Below are positions 36,481 to 46,102 of a stretch of DNA of 64,000 bases, one piece after another. The DNA comes from Obelidium mucronatum. Taxonomy: Eukaryota > Chytridiomycota > Chytridiomycetes > Chytridiales > Chytriomycetaceae. The DNA is taken from contig JAIVFH010000035.1 of the NCBI GenBank assembly GCA_025765595.1, forward strand, positions 248,001-312,000. The letters are read 5' to 3'. Within the stretch, counting starts at the first letter, position 1; every line of letters begins with the position of its first letter. The translations under genes were made by a program, and so were the position numbers. The notes beneath the pieces are model-generated. The model saw nothing but the letters and a program-made list of their open reading frames with translations, did no database searches and was not told the DNA's origin.

Positions 36481-37082
36481 GCAGGCTGTGTTTCTGTGTT
36501 GCGCTTTATACGATTGATTGACAGGTGCCAAAAACAGCAAACTATAAAAAAAAAACACTTCTTTTTTTTTGGAGCCAGAGCAGCCTTTGAAATAAAGCCG
36601 GCTGTCAAAAAATAAAATTTGTTGTCTTGACAAACTGATTACCATAACAGATGTCCGCCTGCCTGTTTCTTTAGTTTTGGCTGCTATGAGGCATCTCAAA
36701 AATGGAGAAAAGTCTGGGCAAGGCTTCTTCAAAGTTTGGAAGAGATGCGAGCCAGGTAGAGTGCGTGAAAACTAGAAAAGGGAATTCAAAACAAAAGGCT
36801 CCTGCCCACTTTACGCAAGAAGCCAGTGTGCTAGCGCGGCGCCGTTGGCATGCCTATGTTGGCAGAAATTCCGCGCACAACACGAAAAGAAAAAAAGAGG
36901 TTGCCGATTTGTGGCAGAAACCATGTGTAGAGCAATTTTTTTGTTTTTGTTTTTGCTTTGGCGCAGTACTTGCCGCCATTGTTGAAAGCAATAGTGACCA
37001 CAGACTCCATGGAGCAAGCGCAAAAGAAGGCGTAATTATGCAGGATGTGTCTTGGAGATTTTTGAGTGCAGCCGCGAAAAAA

Positions 37083-37200
37083 AACTACAGCACACTGTAT
37101 TCCCGCGTGGTCTCCCACCGCAGTACTGACAATGCCATCACCAGCTTAACTTCAGAGATCGGACGGGATCCGGTGCTTTTTGGTGTGTATGGCCGTAGTT
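37083..37200 (-). rRNA. 5S rRNA, copy 9 (8-nt terminator tract)
   Basis: Consensus 118-nt gene. The T tract at its 3' end is eight rather than seven bases long. Confidence 0.95.
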
Positions 37201-37801
37201 GCAGGCTGTGTTTCTGTGTTGCGCTTTATACGATTGATTGACAGGTGCCAAAAACAGCAAACTATAAAAAAAAAACACTTCTTTTTTTTTGGAGCCAGAG
37301 CAGCCTTTGAAATAAAGCCGGCTGTCAAAAAATAAAATTTGTTGTCTTGACAAACTGATTACCATAACAGATGTCCGCCTGCCTGTTTCTTTAGTTTTGG
37401 CTGCTATGAGGCATCTCAAAAATGGAGAAAAGTCTGGGCAAGGCTTCTTCAAAGTTTGGAAGAGATGCGAGCCAGGTAGAGTGCGTGAAAACTAGAAAAG
37501 GGAATTCAAAACAAAAGGCTCCTGCCCACTTTACGCAAGAAGCCAGTGTGCTAGCGCGGCGCCGTTGGCATGCCTATGTTGGCAGAAATTCCGCGCACAA
37601 CACGAAAAGAAAAAAAGAGGTTGCCGATTTGTGGCAGAAACCATGTGTAGAGCAATTTTTTTGTTTTTGTTTTTGCTTTGGCGCAGTACTTGCCGCCATT
37701 GTTGAAAGCAATAGTGACCACAGACTCCATGGAGCAAGCGCAAAAGAAGGCGTAATTATGCAGGATGTGTCTTGGAGATTTTTGAGTGCAGCCGCGAAAA
37801 A

Positions 37802-37919
37802 AACTACAGCACACTGTATTCCCGCGTGGTCTCCCACCGCAGTACTGACAATGCCATCACCAGCTTAACTTCAGAGATCGGACGGGATCCGGTGCTTTTT
37901 GGTGTGTATGGCCGTAGTT
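37802..37919 (-). rRNA. 5S rRNA, copy 10
   Basis: Consensus 118-nt gene with upstream TATA and T-tract terminator. Confidence 0.95.
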
Positions 37920-38520
37920 GCAGGCTGTGTTTCTGTGTTGCGCTTTATACGATTGATTGACAGGTGCCAAAAACAGCAAACTATAAAAAAAAAAACACTT
38001 CTTTTTTTTTGGAGCCAGAGCAGCCTTTGAAATAAAGCCGGCTGTCAAAAAATAAAATTTGTTGTCTTGACAAACTGATTACCATAACAGATGTCCGCCT
38101 GCCTGTTTCTTTAGTTTTGGCTGCTATGAGGCATCTCAAAAATGGAGAAAAGTCTGGGCAAGGCTTCTTCAAAGTTTGGAAGAGATGCGAGCCAGGTAGA
38201 GTGCGTGAAAACTAGAAAAGGGAATTCAAAACAAAAGGCTCCTGCCCACTTTACGCAAGAAGCCAGTGTGCTAGCGCGGCGCCGTTGGCATGCCTATGTT
38301 GGCAGAAATTCCGCGCACAACACGAAAAGAAAAAAGAGGTTGCCGATTTGTGGCAGAAACCATGTGTAGAGCAATTTTTTTGTTTTTGTTTTTGCTTTGG
38401 CGCAGTACTTGCCGCCATTGTTGAAAGCAATAGTGACCACAGACTCCATGGAGCAAGCGCAAAAGAAGGCGTAATTATGCAGGATGTGTCTTGGAGATTT
38501 TTGAGTGCAGCCGCGAAAAA

Positions 38521-38638
38521 AACTACAGCACACTGTATTCCCGCGTGGTCTCCCACCGCAGTACTGACAATGCCATCACCAGCTTAACTTCAGAGATCGG
38601 ACGGGATCCGGTGCTTTTTGGTGTGTATGGCCGTAGTT
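38521..38638 (-). rRNA. 5S rRNA, copy 11
   Basis: Consensus 118-nt gene with upstream TATA and T-tract terminator. Confidence 0.95.
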
Positions 38639-39238
38639 GCAGGCTGTGTTTCTGTGTTGCGCTTTATACGATTGATTGACAGGTGCCAAAAACAGCAAAC
38701 TATAAAAAAAAAACACTTCTTTTTTTTGGAGCCAGAGCAGCCTTTGAAATAAAGCCGGCTGTCAAAAAATAAAATTTGTTGTCTTGACAAACTGATTACC
38801 ATAACAGATGTCCGCCTGCCTGTTTCTTTAGTTTTGGCTGCTATGAGGCATCTCAAAAATGGAGAAAAGTCTGGGCAAGGCTTCTTCAAAGTTTGGAAGA
38901 GATGCGAGCCAGGTAGAGTGCGTGAAAACTAGAAAAGGGAATTCAAAACAAAAGGCTCCTGCCCACTTTACGCAAGAAGCCAGTGTGCTAGCGCGGCGCC
39001 GTTGGCATGCCTATGTTGGCAGAAATTCCGCGCACAACACGAAAAGAAAAAAAGAGGTTGCCGATTTGTGGCAGAAACCATGTGTAGAGCAATTTTTTTG
39101 TTTTTGTTTTTGCTTTGGCGCAGTACTTGCCGCCATTGTTGAAAGCAATAGTGACCACAGACTCCATGGAGCAAGCGCAAAAGAAGGCGTAATTATGCAG
39201 GATGTGTCTTGGAGATTTTTGAGTGCAGCCGCGAAAAA

Positions 39239-39356
39239 AACTACAGCACACTGTATTCCCGCGTGGTCTCCCACCGCAGTACTGACAATGCCATCACCAG
39301 CTTAACTTCAGAGATCGGACGGGATCCGGTGCTTTTTGGTGTGTATGGCCGTAGTT
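39239..39356 (-). rRNA. 5S rRNA, copy 12
   Basis: Consensus 118-nt gene with upstream TATA and T-tract terminator. Confidence 0.95.
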
Positions 39357-39957
39357 GCAGGCTGTGTTTCTGTGTTGCGCTTTATACGATTGATTGACAG
39401 GTGCCAAAAACAGCAAACTATAAAAAAAAAACACTTCTTTTTTTTTGGAGCCAGAGCAGCCTTTGAAATAAAGCCGGCTGTCAAAAAATAAAATTTGTTG
39501 TCTTGACAAACTGATTACCATAACAGATGTCCGCCTGCCTGTTTCTTTAGTTTTGGCTGCTATGAGGCATCTCAAAAATGGAGAAAAGTCTGGGCAAGGC
39601 TTCTTCAAAGTTTGGAAGAGATGCGAGCCAGGTAGAGTGCGTGAAAACTAGAAAAGGGAATTCAAAACAAAAGGCTCCTGCCCACTTTACGCAAGAAGCC
39701 AGTGTGCTAGCGCGGCGCCGTTGGCATGCCTATGTTGGCAGAAATTCCGCGCACAACACGAAAAGAAAAAAAGAGGTTGCCGATTTGTGGCAGAAACCAT
39801 GTGTAGAGCAATTTTTTTGTTTTTGTTTTTGCTTTGGCGCAGTACTTGCCGCCATTGTTGAAAGCAATAGTGACCACAGACTCCATGGAGCAAGCGCAAA
39901 AGAAGGCGTAATTATGCAGGATGTGTCTTGGAGATTTTTGAGTGCAGCCGCGAAAAA

Positions 39958-40075
39958 AACTACAGCACACTGTATTCCCGCGTGGTCTCCCACCGCAGTA
40001 CTGACAATGCCATCACCAGCTTAACTTCAGAGATCGGACGGGATCCGGTGCTTTTTGGTGTGTATGGCCGTAGTT
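39958..40075 (-). rRNA. 5S rRNA, copy 13
   Basis: Consensus 118-nt gene with upstream TATA and T-tract terminator. Confidence 0.95.
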
Positions 40076-40676
40076 GCAGGCTGTGTTTCTGTGTTGCGCT
40101 TTATACGATTGATTGACAGGTGCCAAAAACAGCAAACTATAAAAAAAAAACACTTCTTTTTTTTTGGAGCCAGAGCAGCCTTTGAAATAAAGCCGGCTGT
40201 CAAAAAATAAAATTTGTTGTCTTGACAAACTGATTACCATAACAGATGTCCGCCTGCCTGTTTCTTTAGTTTTGGCTGCTATGAGGCATCTCAAAAATGG
40301 AGAAAAGTCTGGGCAAGGCTTCTTCAAAGTTTGGAAGAGATGCGAGCCAGGTAGAGTGCGTGAAAACTAGAAAAGGGAATTCAAAACAAAAGGCTCCTGC
40401 CCACTTTACGCAAGAAGCCAGTGTGCTAGCGCGGCGCCGTTGGCATGCCTATGTTGGCAGAAATTCCGCGCACAACACGAAAAGAAAAAAAGAGGTTGCC
40501 GATTTGTGGCAGAAACCATGTGTAGAGCAATTTTTTTGTTTTTGTTTTTGCTTTGGCGCAGTACTTGCCGCCATTGTTGAAAGCAATAGTGACCACAGAC
40601 TCCATGGAGCAAGCGCAAAAGAAGGCGTAATTATGCAGGATGTGTCTTGGAGATTTTTGAGTGCAGCCGCGAAAAA

Positions 40677-40794
40677 AACTACAGCACACTGTATTCCCGC
40701 GTGGTCTCCCACCGCAGTACTGACAATGCCATCACCAGCTTAACTTCAGAGATCGGACGGGATCCGGTGCTTTTTGGTGTGTATGGCCGTAGTT
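40677..40794 (-). rRNA. 5S rRNA, copy 14 (lost its upstream TATA)
   Basis: The transcribed region matches the consensus, but only about 7 bp of native upstream sequence remain before unrelated DNA begins at 40802. The TATAAAG seen at -30 in every other copy is missing; a TATGG lies near -29. If the TATA is needed, as in some fungi such as fission yeast, this terminal copy may be weak or silent. Confidence 0.9.
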
Positions 40795-40801
40795 GCAGGC
40801 T

Positions 40802-41067
40802 TTGGTTTACTGGGAGTTCCATACACTCTGGTTGGAGTGAAAGGAGTGGCTGAAGGCAGCCCTAAAAGTATAGATTTACTATGAACGTAACGTAGTAAAG
40901 AAAGAGAAGGGGGAAAAATAAAGTAGCATACAATATGTTCTTGTGAAACGAATCCAAGGAGTTCCAGAGGCAGTGAAACCAAAGTCAACTAGAGACATAC
41001 GCTCAGTCACTTTGCTTCTTCGCAGTGCAGGTTGCAGCCCAATAGAACCTTGTTTTAGGCCAAACAA
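40802..41067 (-). pseudogene. Possible gene fragment cut by the 5S array edge
   Basis: On the minus strand a frame reads SKVTERMSLVDFGFTASG and WIRFTR. It can be joined in phase across a GTATGC...TTTTAG intron to LPSATPFTPTRVYGTPSKPK, and it then enters 5S sequence at 40801. The splice signals and the open frame on both sides suggest a real coding fragment truncated by the array. I recognise no family, and the fragment is short enough to be chance. Confidence 0.3.
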
Positions 41068-41155
41068 AGTGAAACCAACTTACTGCCCAGCCTCAACTAT
41101 TAAAACTAAAGTTATCATCAAAAAGCAAAGAAATAAAATACAAGTTACTAAATAA

Positions 41156-41475
41156 AACAAATTAAAAATTAATAAATAAATAAATAAATAATTCAAAAAA
41201 TTTAAAAAAAATAAAAATAAAAATAAAATAAAATAAAAATAAAAATAAATTAAAAATAAAATAAATTAAAAATAAAATAAATTAAAAATAAATAAAAATT
41301 ATAATAAAAATAACAATAAAAATAAAAAGAAAATTTAAAAAAAATAAAAATAAAAAAAATAAAATAAAAATAAAATAAGATAAAAATAAATAAAAATAAA
41401 ATAAATATAAAATAAAATAAATAATAAAAATAAATAAATATAAAATAAAAAAATAACAATAAAATAAAAATGTGC
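41156..41475. repeat. AAAAT/AAATA low-complexity tract
   Basis: About 320 bp made almost only of A and T on the plus strand, built from AAATA and AAAAT units with occasional single C or G. No coding potential. Confidence 0.9.
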
Positions 41476-41499
41476 ACACTTTCTACCTGCTATGTACTA

Positions 41500-41695
41500 A
41501 TAAATACAATACAATACAATACAATACAATACTATACTATACCATAGCTGGTTGGGAGACTGTAGCTGATATACGAATACCATACATACAATACAATACA
41601 ATACAATAGAAAACAATCAATAGAATACAATACAAATACAATACAATAGAATACAATACAAATACAATACGATACGATACAATACAAATTAATAA
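41500..41695. repeat. (ATACA)n microsatellite
   Basis: Imperfect ATACA/ACAAT pentanucleotide repeats, interrupted at 41546-41570 by the left arm of an inverted repeat. Confidence 0.9.
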
Positions 41696-41707
41696 AGCTA
41701 CAGTCTC

Positions 41708-41709
<2 letters not shown>
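41554..41709. repeat. 14-bp inverted repeat around the ATACA tract
   Basis: GGGAGACTGTAGCT at 41554-41567 is perfectly complementary to AGCTACAGTCTCCC at 41696-41709. The arms enclose about 128 bp of ATACA repeats. Confidence 0.85.

Positions 41710-41713
<4 letters not shown>

Positions 41714-41751
<38 letters not shown>
41714..41751. repeat. 38-nt poly-C tract
   Basis: An uninterrupted run of about 38 C, directly after the right arm of the inverted repeat. Its exact length may be a sequencing estimate. Confidence 0.9.
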
Positions 41752-41754
<3 letters not shown>

Positions 41755-43226
41755 CTGCCTAAAAATTCTCTCTTGATTGCTTATGTTATCAACAGAAAGT
41801 TTTTAGATTTCCCCTTCCTTTCTTCTTCTTTACTCTCTAAAGCTTCATTGCCATTCTTATATTTTTCCATATTTATTTTTATAATAAAAGTATGTACGAC
41901 TAATTCCTCTTGGTTTTTAATTTGTTGTGCCCCCCTGAATTGCATCCAACTTATTTTCTAACACACCCCCCAGCTTAAGTTCCTTTTATTATTCCTCTTA
42001 ATATGTAAGTGGGTTCAGTTTGACCTGTCATGTTACCTGATGGTCATGGGGTTGGGTTAGAGGTGAGTACAAACTTAACCTAGCCATTATTAACATGTAT
42101 TACCTAAGTCAATATCCTCTCAAGTCTAGGGCTGTTAGCAAGAAAAATAGAACACATACAGAAAAATTTCTGCAAAGTGTTTTTTTGGCATGTTTGTATG
42201 GGTAACCCTGGCATGTTAGTATGCCAAATCTGATCAGGTTTTGGGTGGCCAGCATCAGGATTAGGCCATTTTTTTCTTCCTTGACTTGTGTTTTGTTTGT
42301 TGCAGTAGCCTGGCACCCTAGTTTGAAATAGTACCCAAAGAACACCCCCCTTTCAATCCTTTCAGCTTTGATCATTCTCCAGACTTTGTTTGTTTTCATG
42401 TTTGTTTTCATAAAGTTGGGAATCCCCATTGGTTGTAACTTCAAATTTTCCATTTTCTAAAAATAGAACTACAAGGAATTGCCTTCCAACCCCCTCAAAC
42501 TCCCCCTTAACATGACAGGTTGACAAGCAACCTGCAAAGGACTTTGGAATAATGGAAGGCCCCATACTGCCATTCAAGCCTCTCCCGCAACACTTTTGAA
42601 GGAAAGAGAGGAGACCATTGGTAGCTTCGGAGTCCAGGAGAGACCGGCAGTAAATGCTTGCAACAAGGAAACCTAAATTTGGAACAGGTGCATGAAAAAC
42701 ACCATCACTGTGATTGAGGAGGTGTGCTGATAGAACTGGTCTGTTCCAATTGAAGACAAAATAAATAAAACATTCTGGGAAGCTGCACATGGCCATGATG
42801 ACCCAGTTTCTGCTGACGCATGAGTTTGAGTTGTCAAGGGCAGCGCAGCAGCACTGGGACCACGTTCACCAAGACTGGTTTTTTGCTGTTGGAGAATGAC
42901 GTCAAGCTGGTATTTGACAAGTAAGCTGGCGCACTGTCGCGTTGTGCGCGTCGCCGCCTTTGGCATTTTGTTAAACTACTTCCGTGGTGCAAGTTTGGCG
43001 CGCTGTCGCAGCTTGAGTTGCTCAACCAGGACTTGTGCAATGTTGATGACACCATGCCTGTCATGCCTTTCTGCTGGTCCTGGCTTTCCTCAATCTGCAC
43101 AGCTGCAAACCGCTGCCTTAAGCTTCTGAATTGGGGCTTTTTTAAAAGTTCAAGCATGTACTTGGTCAAAGTCCAAATTTGCTCAGGTTTGGTCAAGCTG
43201 CATAACAACTTATTAATTGCAAAAGG

Positions 43227-43253
43227 CTTCCAATAAAATAGAATTATTGGAAG
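43227..43253. repeat. TTCCAATA hairpin 1
   Basis: Stem CTTCCAATAA/TTATTGGAAG, 10 bp, with a 7-nt loop. Confidence 0.85.
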
Positions 43254-43255
43254 AA

Positions 43256-43278
43256 GGGTTAACCCTAAACCCTAACCA
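43256..43278. repeat. Interstitial telomere-like motif
   Basis: The stretch reads GGGTTAACCCTAAACCCTAACC: about two and a half CCCTAA-type units on the plus strand, preceded by one GGGTTA in the opposite sense. Confidence 0.6.
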
Positions 43279-43317
43279 ACCTTTGTCATCTGGCTCTTTT
43301 TCATTCAGATGGCCTGT

Positions 43318-43342
43318 TTCCAATAAAATGAAGCTATTGGAA
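43318..43342. repeat. TTCCAATA hairpin 2
   Basis: Stem TTCCAATA/TATTGGAA, 8 bp, with a 9-nt loop. Like hairpin 1, it is followed by a G. Confidence 0.85.
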
Positions 43343-43461
43343 GGCAATCAGACACACTTACTGAAATTGTATTGGCAAATTGTGGAAAAAAACTTCTTTG
43401 AGACAACTAATGTGGAGCTGTGGTTTAATGTAAATTAGTCAGTATATTTACTCTTTGAAGT

Positions 43462-43486
43462 TTCCAATAATCCAAGATTATTAGAA
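43462..43486. repeat. TTCCAATA hairpin 3
   Basis: Stem TTCCAATAATC/GATTATTAGAA with one mismatch and a 3-nt loop. Confidence 0.8.
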
Positions 43487-44083
43487 GACAACAGCATTTC
43501 ACCCAGCATGCTGTAGGCTCATTTGTATCCAGCTAACACCCAATCATACATAATTTCAGCAAGCTTTGAAGCAATGATGGAACCTATGAGTAATGGACAC
43601 TCCAAAGGTGGGCGTCTTAATTTACAGCCGCTTTTTTAATGGTTGCTTAGGTAATTTAGCAACAGTAGAGACACTGAGAATGGCGCCATGTCCTTACTAC
43701 AGCTCTGTTTGTTTCCTGTGCATGGGTCAGCTGTTGTCTTTAAATTGCTTGGTTTTCATTTATGATTTCAAAGTGCTTGGCAGGTGCTTGGTTTGGGCGG
43801 GAAAAGTATAAAAGAAGACAAACCCCCCCTCCAGAATTTCTCATCTGTGCACTATGAACCAAACTCTTTATCATAATACTTCAAAATTCTTCTCCATAAC
43901 TCTTTGCCTATGGTTCAAACCATAACTCCATGGCAGAAGTAGAAGGCAGATTCCAATAGACGGTCTTGGTATTTTAACATTGATTTGCCAACTAGCATGT
44001 TCTGTTTGAAATCAATCTTCAGGACATTTTGGGAAGTAAATCTTTTTCTAATAAAAGTTGAATTTTTGGAAAATAAAGAATTC

Positions 44084-44108
44084 TTCCAATATTTTACTTT
44101 TATTGGAA
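44084..44108. repeat. TTCCAATA hairpin 4
   Basis: Stem TTCCAATA/TATTGGAA, 8 bp, with a 9-nt loop. Confidence 0.85.
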
Positions 44109-44335
44109 CTACAGATAAATATCAACTTGCTTGCATCACTAAAATTATTCAGATTGTTTGTATTCAACTGATATTTTGTAATTATTGGAAACTGAGTTTC
44201 TAAACAAAATATTGCCGCACAGAGAAAAAGGATGTGTAGCTTTATAGCTGAGGCTAAAAAGGACATCGTCGTCGCTTTCCTTTTTTCGTCATCGGAAATG
44301 TGGAGAATAAAGCCACTCTCGTGCAGCCCGGGGTC

Positions 44336-44842
44336 CGAGCGGCACGCGCGATTCGGGGTCCGATTAGGGCCCGAATAGGAGTCCGACTAGGAGTCCGAAT
44401 CGGACCCTATTAGGAGCTGGACCGATTAGGCGTCTAATAGGGCGCTATTAGGGGTCCTAGTGGCGCTCCTAATCGCAAATGAGCCAATCGGACCTGTCCT
44501 TATAGCATTTGTTAGCTCTTAATAGGAGTTCTAATAGCCATCTTTTAAAAGGTTTTCAGTAGTTAATGTGCATTTTCTCATTTAATGCTATGCCCTATTC
44601 GGAAGTCCGACTAGGAGAAAGAAAACCCCTTCAAAGACAAGGAAAAAATAGAAATCTCCTACTGGAAACAGGTTAGGAGTACATTAAGGGGCGGCTAGGA
44701 GCGCCAATTGGCGTATTGGCCATTCCGATTCGGCCCCTATTCGGGACTGCTCCTAATAGGGCCCTATTAGGACCCTAGTCGGACTCCGAATTGTTTCCCG
44801 ACTAGGAGTCCGAATCGGGGTCCGAATCGGGAGTGCCGCTCG
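44336..44842. mobile_element. Fold-back/MITE-like element, 507 bp
   Basis: Terminal inverted repeats begin CGAGCGGCAC on both sides and continue as CGATTCGG after a 3-nt variable stretch (19 of 21 positions match). Internally there are many degenerate direct and inverted copies of CCGACTAGGAGTCCGAATCGG-like and CTATTAGGAGC-like words, so most of the element can fold on itself. There is no coding capacity. I could not see a clear target-site duplication. It is much more GC-rich than the flanking AT-rich DNA. The 3' part of the neighbouring minus-strand gene enters it. Confidence 0.7.
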
Positions 44843-45600
44843 CTATAGTACGTGCTCTCACTCCCATCTTCGCGTTGGCGTGGCTCCCTGCAAACTTCAT
44901 TCCGGATCGCTTCCTGCTGGTTGATCCGGGACTCCCGCAGTGGGACCCTGTGCAAGCGCTCCGCGTTCTTTGATCCATCCACGTTTGTTTTGCTGGGTTC
45001 TGGGTACAGCTGTGAGGTAAAACGCACCTTGAACATGTTGTTCACATTCTTGCAATCTATAACAGCAAAAAACAGAGCCTTAGCAATACATATACACTTA
45101 AAGTCAAATAAAACATTACCGTAGATGAATTGCGGCATGAGTTTTCTTGCTATGTCAAGGTCCAGCTCTTTTTCGTCAGGATACATGACACCAAACCCCA
45201 CTTGTCCAGCCAGAGCTGCGAGGTCATTGTATGTAAGAAACTGAAAAGACTCAACAGTTTTTTTCAGTGTTGTTAAGACAATCGGGAAGTCCAGGTATAC
45301 AACAGCCATAAGCTGTTCGTCGTTTTCTTTCAGATGGTAGTTGTACACCACTGGCGCAAAGTTAGTATTCAACATACTTAAATAAGGCATGTTAGATATA
45401 GTGGGTAGGATAGTGTAGAATGATGAATTAACATTACATGATTTTATGCGGCACCAGCTCTCTCTCGCATTGCATCTGTGCATGCGTTGGGCTCCAATTT
45501 TGAGATGTTTGGGTAAAACACGTGCCTGTGGATTGTCTTCCAAAGGTACTTGAGTGACTTGGGGTTGACGGAGCCATCCGTGCGCGGCTTGGTTATCCAT
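44767..45600 (-). CDS. Unrecognised protein, tail within the fold-back element
   Basis: An open frame of 277 codons containing a good 63-nt in-frame intron (45057-45119; GTAATG...TTATAG with a GCTAAG branch-like site). If it is spliced, the product is about 256 aa. The visible sequence is mostly soluble: FAPVVYNYHLKENDEQLM, LDFPIVLTTLKKTVESF, LDLDIARKLMPQFIYG, then MFKVRFTSQLYPEP and a polar Arg/Glu-rich tail. The last 25 codons are encoded by the right arm of the fold-back element, so insertion of that element probably replaced the original C-terminus. There is no Cys/His cluster or membrane segment. I do not recognise a family; it may belong to a mobile element or be a chimaera. Confidence 0.4.
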   Translation of the reverse strand: MDNQAAHGWLRQPQVTQVPLEDNPQARVLPKHLKIGAQRMHRCNARESWCRIKSCNVNSSFYTILPTISNMPYLSMLNTNFAPVVYNYHLKENDEQLMAVVYLDFPIVLTTLKKTVESFQFLTYNDLAALAGQVGFGVMYPDEKELDLDIARKLMPQFIYGNVLFDFKCICIAKALFFAVIDCKNVNNMFKVRFTSQLYPEPSKTNVDGSKNAERLHRVPLRESRINQQEAIRNEVCREPRQREDGSESTYYSERHSRFGPRFGLLVGKQFGVRLGS

Positions 45601-45720
45601 TGGTAGCTGCTAATCCACGTCCCGTGGGGAGCGAAAACGGAACATTGATGAAGTGTCTGCAGTCACGACTGTTGCAGATACGGTCCAGCAGACCTGCAAC
45701 TGTGCTGGCGTCACCTGGGG

Positions 45721-46102
45721 CTAATGGATGTTCGGACATTGTAAATCTTCTTTATTTTTAAAAATAAACCAAAGTTTTTTTAAAAAAACCCAAAGTTTCT
45801 TTATTTGTGAAAAGACAAACGGAGAGTAGGGAAGGAAGGGAATAAAGGACCCACATATACACTCAGAAGTCTGCCCTGTATTGCCCAGGCGTGTACAATT
45901 CCCCATCAACAATTGGGAGCCCTTCCATGAGTTCCCCATCAACCAAAAACATCCGATCGGGTCCCCAATCCGATCCCACATCCGAACATGAATACGACAG
46001 TATTCCATCATCGTCGTCCTCCGCTTTTGGTGTTGGTCCAGGAGATCCACCAAATCTGTCATCCCCATGATTCCATCCAGCGCCAACAGGTTCCATCTTC
46101 AC
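45721..46102 (-). CDS. Possible small acidic protein
   Basis: A 79-codon frame starting at 46102 with an acidic composition (KAEDDDDGILSYSCSDVGSD) and a small internal duplication, LVDGEL/IVDGEL. It lies upstream of and on the same strand as the unrecognised gene. I found no splice link between them. It could be a real small gene, an exon, or chance. Confidence 0.2.

Larger units (their letters stand above)
31286..40801 (-). repeat. Tandem 5S rDNA array, about 719-bp unit, 14 gene copies
   Basis: Head-to-tail array with period 718-721 bp: 13 complete intervals and 14 copies of the 5S gene, all on the minus strand. Units are nearly identical. Most differences are single-base changes in homopolymer lengths, plus a 2-nt change at about 34803-34812 and one substitution in the first copy. 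Both array ends lie immediately beside a 5S gene: homology starts about 40 bp beyond the 3' end of copy 1 and stops 7 bp upstream of copy 14. The roughly 600-bp spacer holds A and T tracts and no recognisable second RNA gene. Confidence 0.95.
41752..44335. other. AT-rich non-coding stretch with hairpins; possible gene relics
   Basis: No gene I can support. Minus-strand open frames at 42362-42796 and 42834-43208 contain protein-like runs (for example CASLLVKYQLDVILQQQ) but lack convincing start, splice and family signals, so they may be decayed remnants. The stretch also holds four TTCCAATA hairpins and a telomere-like motif, listed separately. Confidence 0.5.

Noticed and set aside
31666..40743. 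A 148-codon frame (MEKSLGKASSKFG...) repeated once per 5S unit
   Set aside because: It is conserved only because the whole unit is homogenised, it is broken by homopolymer indels in several units, and it enters the antisense of the 5S gene. No family or splice signal supports it.
31286..40801. Regular repeat with spacers resembling a CRISPR array at low resolution
   Set aside because: The units are 719 bp and identical throughout, the transcribed part is a 5S rRNA, and the genome is eukaryotic.
42362..43208. Two minus-strand frames of 124-144 codons as genes
   Set aside because: There is no recognisable domain, no consistent splice pattern, and composition is like the surrounding non-coding DNA. 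They are noted only as possible relics.
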